NCBI RefSeq assembly: GCF_000224145.3
Contig: NW_004190427.2
Span: forward strand, 196,257-260,256
DNA length: 64,000 nt
Source of the DNA: Ciona intestinalis
Taxonomy: Eukaryota > Chordata > Ascidiacea > Phlebobranchia > Cionidae
Direction: 5' to 3'
The notes beneath the pieces were generated by a model that saw nothing but the letters and a program-made list of their open reading frames with translations, was not told the origin of the DNA and ran no database searches. Positions within the stretch are counted from its first letter, which is position 1, and every line of letters starts with the position of its first letter. Shown here in pieces: positions 11,401-23,400 of this stretch. The position numbers and the translations under genes are program-made.

Positions 11401-14400
11401 GTCTTATAAATAGTAGTCATAATTGTAGTTTTTCTAAACGCACAAGTTTTAGAACAGGGTCACAGTTATACCACAGAAGTATGATAAGACATATTAACCT
11501 AATTCCAACATTTTTTAAGTAAGTAGTAGCTTTATCACAAGCTATATGTTTAAAAGAGATATATTTTCTGATAATTTTGTTTTCGTGTTCATTTTTAAAT
11601 AATTCTGATTGTGCCTAGGGTGGGACAGTTCAATTTACTAAAGGTTCAAACCTGGCTTGGTCTCACGGCAGATATTCCGTACCAAGTCCCTTCTAAAGTT
11701 GTTGATTGCGTCGTAACTTGCACCCTCTTGTACGTGCGTCACAACAGGTTCAGAGCCAATTATTTCAAGGGCAGATCTCCACGTATTGCCCACACCTAAG
11801 GTAAACGAAATGTTCGTTAGGGAGATCGTGTTTTTGACCCAATGTGGTGGATACGCTTACATTATAATGTAGCAAACGTTAACGACAATTGCAATATAAA
11901 ATTACCCACAAAGTTCCGTACGTGGCAACTGGTAAGCTGGCACGAGGCGAATGAAACAGAACACCCGTGTTATAACGACTGTCGTTTTCCAGGCACGCAA
12001 GGATAAAGCAAGTTACATTCATTCATTTATTTACTACAGGGTTAACCGATTTAGCAACGTTTTCCTGATTTTGTCAGTTGAGATTAAATGAATGCAACTT
12101 GCTTTATCCTCGCGAGACGGGAAAACGACAGTCGTTAAACCACGGGTGCTCATACATACTACTTGTTTGATTTTGTGTGTTTAATTTTAAAGTACACCAT
12201 AAACGTCCGCAGATATACATACGACACTGCAGTAGCAATTTACCGATCGCAAAAACGTAGACGCCGCTCTCGTGAAGTTTTCGTGCTGGCGTTTCAATAT
12301 TATCCGCTGAACGTCCGTCTGAAATAACTACCAGAACCTGTAAACAACACAAATGATTTGTACAACATTAATGTAACCGTAGGCGCCATTAATACACCAT
12401 AATACACAGTTTCTAGTCTCAGATATTAGAGTTAAAGCCCTGACATTTTAAATGGCTTTACCCGGCCATTTTAAATTGGTATTTGAGAGATGTTTTCGCG
12501 ACCTATAGCTGCTTCGCGACATATCCGGACTTCAAACACATGCTTAGTAAATCCATATACTTCACATTAAATCGAGAAGTCACGGGGAATAAATTATAAG
12601 GTAGTTTTGGTATTAAGCTTACGAATACGCTGTGTGTGGCAATGAAAAGTGCGGCTGTTTACAACTTGTAGAAAGGGGCCTTTATATAAATCGTATGAAG
12701 TTCGCATGCCAGTGGTTTTCGCTTTATTTAATATAGTATACGGCATCAAAGTAAAACATAATATCCCGCCATCTAACAAACATTATTTAAAGCGCGCAAA
12801 AACTTTTTTTAGTAGGGTGGGGTAAAATGGGACGTTCTCTTTTCATTTGGTAGTAAACAAAGAATATTTACATCATTTTATAACCATATCCTCACGACTC
12901 TAAAGATGGTTTTTAGTTGTTAAAAACGGGATCAGTAAACATGGGATATTGTGTGCTAACGGTATCTATCTTACCCACCGTATCCTACTATACTATTTAA
13001 CAAGTCCGGCGCCGTGGCGTAGTGGTTAGCGCGCCTGGATTTCCAAATGGATTGTCCAAATTATCAGCCATACATAAAAATATGAAAAAATCTCCCAAAA
13101 AATAATTACCCACGAAGTAACATACATGGTAACTCGTAAGCTGGCGCGAGGTGCACACCCGTGTTATAACGACTGTCGTTTTCCGGCCACGCGAGGATAA
13201 AGTAAGTTACATTCATTCATTCATTCATTCATTCATTCATTCAATTAACAAAACCCCTTACTTTTGGCGCTCCGGGTCTGGCGCCAGATTCCTCAGTGAA
13301 CCCGTTTTCTCTGATATGAACAAGAGCCTGGGCCGTTAAAGTCGCTCCACCAGCAAACTCCATTTGGTCGATCGCATAATCGATCTCTCGCTTTGTCGAA
13401 AACTTTTTGAAGTCGAATTCGGTGTTTATGGTCGACGTGTATTGGGTTAGCGCTGAAATATATGAGCCATTACCATTTCTTGCACAATATAAAGGGGTTG
13501 TCCAAATTGTACAGAAAAAAAACAACCACCCACAAAGTTACATACGTGGTAACCCGCAAGCTGGCACGAGGTGTATGAAACAGAACACCCGTGTTATAAC
13601 GACTATTGTTGTGTCGCCACGCAAGGATAAATCAAGTTACATTTATTCATTAAAAATTTTAAGATATGACCCGTATTATGCTAACGTGATAATAAACATG
13701 ATCTACGTAACTGGGTTTGGGCTGAAGTATATACAGGACTTCGTATACATGCGAAGGTATTTTATAGGCATGTATGTTAAAGCTATGTATTAATAAACCT
13801 ACAACAATGGCATATCAATTTTTACACATGAAAACTTTTGCCAAGAGCCAATTTTCCAGTAGTCTGAATATCAAATTAGCCGTGAAATTTATGATCCTTC
13901 GTGTTAAATGACATTTGACGCTAAACTTAGCCTGAGGTATGGCGACGTACCAACTCTTGTCGTGTATTTTCCCACGTCGAACGACCGAACCACATTCTTG
14001 ATCCAGGCCTTTACTTTTCGGAAGTTTTCGTTTCCGATACTACCCGAACCATCAACCATAAAATGAAGATCAATTTCCTGACTCGAACATTCTAGGAAAC
14101 AAAGTTGATGTGATGTTTTTGTGTTATGTATGGAACGTTAAACCGCGTTAGGCACGATTCAACTTGTGCTGTGTTTTACCAAAACTTTCGATACGCGGCA
14201 AATAGGTCGTCTACATATTTACCATTGTTTTTACACATAGATCATTTACGTTAATATTCGCTACAATAAAAAACGGCATAGTACTGAGTTGTAGGATGGA
14301 TATCGCACTTATACTACCCGATGTTTCCCAATCGTGTTTTACCAACGCCCAAATGCAATAACAAATAAACATTATAAGCTCCATCCTACTACATTAAGCA

Positions 14401-17400
14401 TAGACTTTTTTCACCAGATAATTCAAACCATAAATTACATACGTGGTAATAACTCTAGCACGAGGTGTATGAAACAGAACACCCATGTTATAACAACTGT
14501 CGTTGCCCCGCCTCGCGAGAATAAAGTAAGTTACATTTATTCAGTAAGACGCTATTATTCAGTGTTTCCTTGATATACCGAAACAAACGCACAAAACACT
14601 CCTGAATGAATGAATGAATGAATGAATGAATGAATGAATGAATGCATTTAATCTAAACCATATAGGTATTCTCACCTGGTTCAGCCTTGACGCAAATCAA
14701 CGACACAAGTTTGCTTTGCATTTTCTGTATGACATCAAACCCGGCTGCTTGAAATACATGATCTTCCTTTGAGACCAACTGACGAAGCTGGCCTGGTCTT
14801 GTGTTACCAATACCGAACACGAGAGTATGTACACCGGCCTGTAGGAATTGGAAATTTCAATCGTTAAACTGGTAGATTCAAATATCTGACCAAATGATAC
14901 AATTTTTTTCATCTACACTTTAAGTATAGGGTGGAGTAAGATAGGAAGTGTTTTCGTTCTCATTTATTGTCCAATTTGGTAGAAGACAAAAAATACTTAT
15001 ACGGAATTATAAAACCCTTTACTTACGACCACACCATAATAAAGCGTTTAAGAGTTTAAAACACGATTAGGGAATATGCAATAGTATATGCTTACGGTAT
15101 ATAACCAAAGGACATTTTGCAATAGGCTTTGAAAAAATACGTTTTTAAAATACTAGGCCTCTTTTAGACAGAGATAGCCACCATAAGTAGAGCTATAACG
15201 TTCCTAACCTCGGAGTAAAGTTGGTACTATACGTGATATGTATACGATTACGACGTATATATGGTAAACCATGTATATCTAACAGAAACCTCAATGATTT
15301 TCTCAGCTGTTATTGCCTTTGAGCAAATTATAGCTAACGTACTTTCCATTAGCACTAACTATACCATTATACACCAATAAACTTCGCACGTAGACACGCA
15401 CCTCTGCTGCAGACGCGGTTGCCTGGGTGACGTCATCTTGGGACTGGCCGTCGGTCAAAGCTATGAGAATTTTCGGCACATTTTCCCTGGAGTGCGTGAA
15501 GACCTCATTCATAACAAACTCTATTGCCCGTCCTGTGCTTGTAGATCCACGACGATAACTGTACATTAAAAATGTCAATAGGGTTCGCGTATTATCGAAG
15601 TTATACTGTATTGGTCTATATTGGTATAAAAAAAATCAAACGCGCATGAGTGTATGCTAACCGCTGGTACAAGGGTATAACGAATAATCAAAGCGAATGT
15701 AATAGCTACAAAGACTGAGCCTATTTTCGGTCCAATCCTTTACCGTATTCTTTGGATTGCTTGCAAGGTCGCTTGGGTTGTGGAATGATCGTTCAAGCCA
15801 AATTCAAGCACCGGCCTGTTGGTGAACTGAACTACTGCTACCCTTGTGTAATGCGGGCCAACCTGTGGCAAAAACTTTCTTTGTTTAAGCTGTAGGGACT
15901 GGATTATTTAAAGCAGTGTTTCCGACCTATTTTTAGCACGTATGACGCAAGTTTTGATATTGCAAATAAACAAGACGGTATGGTTATAGAAAAATAAACA
16001 TGTCTTTAACAGAGATATAATGTTGACTTTAAAATTTTTGATTTTTTGGCAAAATTAGACATCTGTCTATTGCATGTATCATAGCGTTTAAAATAAAGTA
16101 TAACAGTCGGGACAGTCGTTGAGAAACACTAGTTTAAATATCAAATTGGCCAACATCAAAGTTTGGTGGTGTTTGCGGCCGTTCTATACTTTTGACTGAA
16201 GTTTAATCGCCTAGGGAATATGCAAGTCACTAGACACGTGCGCCAAATAAAGTTTAAAAGCCTCTAGTTGGCGCAGGCAGAAAGACGTATTGAAGCGGTT
16301 TGTGCCAGTAATAGATAAGTTGTTTACCTGAAATGCATCGACTATGCTTTTGAGCCAGCGCTTCAATTTCTCAAAGTTGTCGAAGCCAATTGAGGTCGAA
16401 CCGTCGATCAAGAAAACCAGTTCTGCAGTCGCTGCTGGACACGTTTGTTCGGCGTCGGTGCAAATACTCTACCGTTCAAAGATAGCTGTTATATCAATCT
16501 ACTGAATTCCTTAAGTAGAATGAGAGAAATTGGGACGCCTATGCACATATTCTCTCATGTTTTAATGCCATTTTAACTATTTAATAACAGTAATTGGCTT
16601 TAGCGTGCGCTATACAGTCGTGAGAATACTGTAGAATAATCCGTAACAAGTGTATTTGTTTATCTACAATTGTAATCTCTCATCAAAATCAATGCAATAT
16701 TCTTGATTCGGACCAGTACTTGAAAGCAGATTACTTAACAAAAAAAGTTTTTTTAAAAAAAAACAACAGTTTAACATACCTTTATGAGGCCGCGTCGTTT
16801 CAGTTCAATGATGTCAAAATTGAGAGCCTCGATGACGTAATTCTTGTCCGGGTCCGAAGCAATGACTTTGATTTCTTCCAAACTGTAATCTGCCACCCCC
16901 ACTGTGTACACTGTTACTCCAGCCTGCAGACATTTAGTTAAAACGCGTTCGTAAAATATTTATATAGGTAATTTGCTACAGTAGGGTGGGGAAGATGGGA
17001 CACGTTTTCACACTTACAGAATTATAAAACCGTATGCTCACGGCTGCAACAGACCGTTGGTAATTGTTTAAAACACGATCAGGATATTTGGATATTATGT
17101 GCTAAATGTGTCCCATCTTTCTCCACACTGTTATATACAGCTTTCACGCTACTGTATTTAGTGTAAAATATTTACTATATAGTACCTCATGCACACGGTT
17201 GGCAGCCTCTACAACCAGATCAGGTTCTTGTGCTTTACCATCTGTCATTACGATTGCCAAGTCAGGTACATCTGGACGATCTCCGTTTGCAGAAGAATAA
17301 ATTTCATCCTAAAAAAATAAAGTGTGTAGTTGAATGAATGAGTGAATGTAACTTGCTTTATCTTGGCTTGGCCCGAAAACGACAGTCATTATAACACGGA

Positions 17401-20400
17401 TGTTGTTTCTTACACCCTATATGCCAAAAAACAATCGCCCACAGAGTTACCACGTATGTAACTTTGTGGGTGGTTGTTTTTTAATGACTGACAAATTAGA
17501 CAACCCATTTATAGTGACCACTGGGTTGAAGCAATTGCCGTCCAGCTTGCTATTTATCGTAGAAAATCATACACTTGTGTTGGGTAAAAATGCTTTGTAT
17601 TATAAAGCATTTTTAAACATATATGGATTAAACACGTTAGTACTTCTTAGGCACAAAATAGTGTTTAAAAATAATACCATGTTAACGCTTTGAAAAAAAC
17701 ACAGGTATTTAACAAGTATAATTTGAAAAAGCTTGTGCATAAGATTTAGCTTTTACGAATTAGGACTTGTTTTAACGAATGGAACATATTTATTACCAGC
17801 ATGTATGTCAGAGCTGCACCGGTGTGTGTGTCGCCCATAATATAATCCATGTTATCTATCGCATCCAGTACTTGCTGTTTTGATAACAAATGTCCAAAAC
17901 TGCAACAAATAAATGTATTTATAATATGTGAAATCATCAATATAATACAATATGTGATCGATTAGATATACACATATATAGTAGGGTGGGGAAGATGGGA
18001 CAGCTTTTCATTCTTTTTTCTCATCTCAATTGGTAGGAAACAAAGAATATTTATAGAATTATATAACCGTATCCTCAGTCCTCACGACTTTAAATAAGAG
18101 CGTTGTTAGTTGTTCAAAACAGGATCAGGAATTAGCGGACATTACTTGTTAACCGTATCTATCTTTCTCCACAGTACTATACACTGAGGAACTAACAGAA
18201 AATCTGTTTCGTTCTCGAAAATAGCCAAATAGACTCGCAAGAAAACCATGCAATTTTTACTTGAATTCTTCTTGTACTGAGGTGCTGTATTGTACAACTG
18301 CAACACGTGTCTCTTCTGGCCCAACGTCAAACGCCTTCACTATTTTTTTGATCCATGCTTTAACCTGTGCAAGTTTGTAAAACAAAACGTTATAATACTG
18401 ATCATGGTATGTTCTGTATGACGACAGTCGTTATAACACAGGTGTTCTGTTTCGTTTCATAAACCTCGTGCCCGCTTACGAGTTTCCACGTATGTTACTT
18501 TGTGGGTGATTATATTTGGGTGACAACACTCATTCTTGCTAACACGAAAGGTGGGCTACCTATACAAGCTATAACCTTTATAAAATCACTGGTTTAATTA
18601 TTTTAGATGTAGAGTGATAACACCCATGTTTACGAATACGTTTAAGTGTGTTGGTATCTATTTTATATTACCTTCATAAAGTCGTTGTATCCTATAGTTG
18701 AAGAGGCATCTATCACAAACGCAAGGTCGTGTTTCGATGTTGGGCATTCTGAAACAAATATGAGCGTTAAAAATGCACAATATACATGTAACAGACGAAA
18801 ATTAACGTGGGGTAACACGGGATACCTTTAGCACATATTATCCCGTATTTCCTAATCGAGTTTTAACAACGCACTTTCAGAGACGTAAAAATACGGTTCT
18901 ATAAATATTTAATTATTCTTTGTTTACTACCAAATTGACGGATAAAAAATGTGCCAGATCCTATTATATGTATATATAGTCTGCATATATTACCTTGTAC
19001 AGTTTGTTCACACACCGCGGACACAAGTCGTTCTTGTAGTTGCCCGATCGAACGAAAATCCTTCGCCTTCATTTACACAACAACATAATTAGAAAAAACG
19101 GTACATGCAGTTACATTCATTATGTTACTCGCGACAGTTTGGGAGTTCTATCACGTTTGTAACTTTATGGATCATTATTTTGGGTTTTTAGGGACAATTT
19201 AAGAACCCATAAGAAACGACTGGGTTGGAGCAATTGCTGTTAAGGGTCTTGCCTCGAGGACACATACGCCTACAAAGGCGGCAGCGTCGTGTCTCGAACT
19301 TGTAACCACCGAGCTATACCAGGTTCGCTAACCACTAAAAAACTTGACCAATACCATGAATACGCTGCTCTGATCTTCTGCCGCAGCAACAGATATTTGA
19401 CGCAGTTCCTCCATTCGTTCATGTGACATTTCGTCACCAATTCCAACTGCGAATGTGGCGATGCCCGATGATCGCAGAGATGTGGCGGCTTCGTTAACCT
19501 GAGCATATGTTTTGAATTGAATTGAACATACAGCAGTGTTTTGTGGGTATTTTACGAATTGTTTGAATAAATAAATGTAACTTATTTATTCTTCTGTGGC
19601 GGGGCAACTAGAGTTTTAATATACGCATGACATAACGAATGTACGACGCGATTTTGATTTTAAACGTTTTGGTTAAAAAAAACATATTTAGTGTAACATT
19701 TTTAAATGAATCGTTACACGCACATAGGCTGTCATTTGTTTTGAAACGGACTATAGAAATCCGTGTTTTATGAGGCCATGTAACAGTGTTTTTATACATG
19801 GAAGATCTTTTGACTTGTTTTAAGAACTGTTGTTTTACTGTTACTACCAGTTCTTTCGCTTTTGTAAACTTTTCCGATCTTCGTTATCGTGACCAAAAAA
19901 ATAAAATATATCTTTCAATTGACTCAGACCATATACCTGATCCTGACTCCGGCCGTCGCTCAAAACAATTGCAACTTTGGCAGAATCCTCCCTGGCTCTG
20001 CTAAAGACGCTCTCGATGGCATAACGCAGGGCAAGTCCCGTCTGTGTGTTACCTACAACGTGAATTATACGAAAATTACATTGTCCATCAAGCTAAAACC
20101 AGCACCAAAGTAAAAAACATGACTGAAATTGCATATCAGTGTTTTCAATTGGTTTGATTATGGACATTTTAATAATTATTCTATAGTATGAAACTAAAAT
20201 GTAAAAAAAATGATATTTTTTTACAAAACCTAAAAAATTCCAAAACTTGCTCTAGAACGACGGGACGTGAACAGTATAATGATTAACATATTATTATTTA
20301 ATCTATAAAAATGAAAATACCAATAAAACAGTGATTTTATGATTAAAAATATAACAATTTGCTTTAAAACGTTCAGATTTTTGATTTGGTGAGTTTTTTT

Positions 20401-23400
20401 TGTGATGGTTTAAATAAATCTAAAAATGGAAAATTTGCTCAAAACGACCCAACGTGAACGTTATACACAGGGTAAACATTGACAGTGCAATACCTGACAT
20501 GTACTGAATAAGATCAATTCCTCGCAGAACACCAACAGCGCTTGAATAAGTGTCAAGGTCAAACTCAGTGCGTGGGTAGGAGCTGAAACCGAAGGTAAAC
20601 AACTGATGAGATTAACTTATGCGGCCTGCCAAGCTTACTAATGGAAGATTCGTGGTTATACCGCAATCGAATCAACACGGGTGTGCTGCCCTAGTAACAT
20701 AATGCTGTACTATATAGCACGACTCACCGTGGGGTAAGATGGGACACCTTTAGCACATAATATCCAAATATATTGATCGTGTTTTAAAGAATTATCAACG
20801 GTTATGACAGTCATAAGGACACGGTTTTATAACTTTTTAAATGTTCTTTGTTTACTACCACATGGGACGAGACAATAGAACAAAAAAGTGTCCCTCAAAC
20901 CCCCAACATACTATATTATGAGCAATGTATTACATAGGCAATGTATAAGCAAATGTATTATATTATATAGCGTTGTATTATATAAGCGATGTATAATGTA
21001 AAGAGGATTGTGGTCAGATTAAAGAAGGTCAGTGGAGTGAGTGACGGAATTAATGCTTCAGATTAAAAAAAATTACCCACCGAATTACATTCGCGGTAAT
21101 GAAAACATGCTCCATTTTACAAAATCTACTATACGGAAAGCAAAACAGTATAGTAATTTGTGTGTTTTACATGCATGACGCGAATTCCTGCGGTTAGACC
21201 TAAGTATACTCAATGTTGTTTTTACGTTTGCTGTAAAGTCGCAGTAAATATTGGGAAGTTGCATTTTAGTGTGATTATGTTCCATTTTGAATACACACCC
21301 GATCCCAGAAATAACAAAAACTTCACGGCCAATTAGCAAAATTAGGAAACGGTTGAATAAGTTTAAGCCATCTTGACATTTCCTTTCAACGGGGTGTGGT
21401 GTTATAATAGGGTTATGAATGCCTATGTATATTATACCTATTTTGTTGGTAAACGAAAGACTATATAAACGAAAAAGTTTAAAAATGAAAAATATTCATC
21501 ACATGGCGTCATATTAGATGGGGACAAAATATTTCAGTCTTACCGCTGTACGAATTGCGCAAATAATTCGTGTGCAGCCAAACAGTGTTAACTTGTGTGC
21601 CTTAATGTTAAGTCGACGACCGTAAAGGTAATGTCATTCTGCACCTGTACAAGCGTTGCGTGGTGGGACGCTGAACTTACAGAACAGGGAACCCTTTGTG
21701 TTAATATTAGGGGTAAAGGCGGGGGTTCGGGGGATATACCGACAAATTAATCCAGAGTGTGTAATAGGGTTTTAACGTAGTATATGGTACTGTGGGGTAA
21801 GATGGCAAACCGTTATCACGTAAAACTTATTCGCATTAATCGTGTTTTTAACAACGCCATCGTGTTTTAACAATTAACAACTCTCTATTAGTGTCGTGAG
21901 GAAACGTAATATGATTTATTTCTTTACTATAAAATGGGTCAATAAAAGAGATTAAACATGTTCCGTCTTACCCCACCCTATAAAAACGATTTAAAAAATT
22001 GACGCAAAATTAGCCTTTCAGTTCCATAAATGTGGCTGCTATTTTAGGAAGAATGACCAATTCCATTCCGAAGGGTAGATACGCGAGCAGGAACCGTTTC
22101 AAAATATTTTTCGGAGGCAAATAAACCACACCGGAAAATATTTCAATAGGTATGATGAAAATGGATGTCATTTCGATGTCTAAACCCCGCTATTTGTCAT
22201 TGCAACTACAGAGTATTTTGCTTAAAAACGATCTTTATATGAAACGGTGCCAAACAGGCGTTTCATTGTGCAAAGAAAAATGTTAACTCTTAGGGGTGCA
22301 GGATATTCCAAAACAGCCACTTAGAAACACGCGACACCGGCGGTGGCCAGATGCTTATACGACTTTGATCATGAATAGGCTATTTGAAGAGCCGGGATTT
22401 TCTGGGTGGCAATTTAAGATTTCCGGGCCCGGTATGCAAAATCATAGCGGTCGCGCGAAAGCACACGTTTTGACTTTTTGCTGGTAGCAAATATAGTGAA
22501 CTATTGTTTAAGCCTGTGGCGTGGCGTGTAATGCCGTAAGTATACGCCCTGTAACCCTGTATAGGAAATCGGTGGAAATGTTAGTTTTAAAAGCTGGCGG
22601 TTATATGCTTAAAACACGAAGACAAAAGGTTACTGTCGGCGCGTATTCACACATTCCTTAAAATGCGAAACTGAAACCAGTAATTTTGCGCGGCTCGAAC
22701 AGCCAACGGACCACGTATTCTATAGAGTTGCGTGCTCAAAACGGGTAGCTGGTTCGGTGTGTAAATAAGCAAAACCGAAAGACTCATACTCAAGGTGCTG
22801 TCGGTGCGTTTCGGATCAGTGAAACGACAACCGACATCAGAAGAACGTACCCGTCACGCTTTCACGGCCTATGACGTGCACCCATGTTTCCTAAAACACG
22901 ATTTCCTACCGTTTGAAATTGAAATAATGTTTAGGTGGAAATTTTAACATTTGCAATCTAGAGTTATAATGTGGACCCTATTCAAAAAGCGTAAAAAAGA
23001 AGACCAATAAATATGCAATTAGCATAAACAGACATTGAATAACTGAATGAATGTAACGTATTTATCCTCGCGTTGTTGGGCAACGACCCACAGTCGTGAA
23101 TAACATGGGTGCTCTGTTACACACACTTCCTTTCCGCTTACGAGTTACCACGTATGTAGAGTTGTAGGTAAAATTACATTTAATTTTTAAACAACGTAAG
23201 ACTATTTGAATGCATGTAGTTTTGACTGCACACGTTAAGTTTTTCCAAAGGTAGACCTAGATAATAAAAAACACTCAAATACTGTTTGTTATTGCGCGAA
23301 ATAATATTTTGCACCTTTCTGTTACGTCATGGGTAAAAGCACGTGCTGACATAGTAACTGCGCGAAAAACAGACAAACAGATTAGATTGTATCTCGAGAA

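Larger units (their letters stand above)
11652..14091 (-). other. VWA domain 4 exons
   Basis: Exons 14091-13951, 13452-13262, 12337-12244 and 11795-11652. MIDAS residues are DGSGS, GATLTA and ISDGRSAD. It starts with ECSSQE and ends with ICRETKPG, both phase 1, so the domain is a symmetric exon module. Its introns hold three SINE copies and one foldback element. Confidence 0.85.
16780..18748 (-). other. VWA domain 2 exons
   Basis: Exons 18748-18672, 18364-18261, 17899-17797, 17308-17186 and 16923-16780. The MIDAS motif is DASST, with Thr in place of the usual last Ser, a substitution that can still ligate metal. The threonine motif (GDTHTG) and the MTDGKAQ aspartate are kept. Unlike domains 3-6 it lacks the closing Cys-rich PG segment; it runs in phase 0 into domain 3. 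Confidence 0.85.

Noticed and set aside
13012..13040. Possible tRNA gene (GGCGTAGTGGTTAGCGCGCC)
   Set aside because: It is the head of a SINE followed by the family body and ATTC tail; the cloverleaf cannot be completed. The same holds for the tRNA-like sequences near 19300 and 32670.
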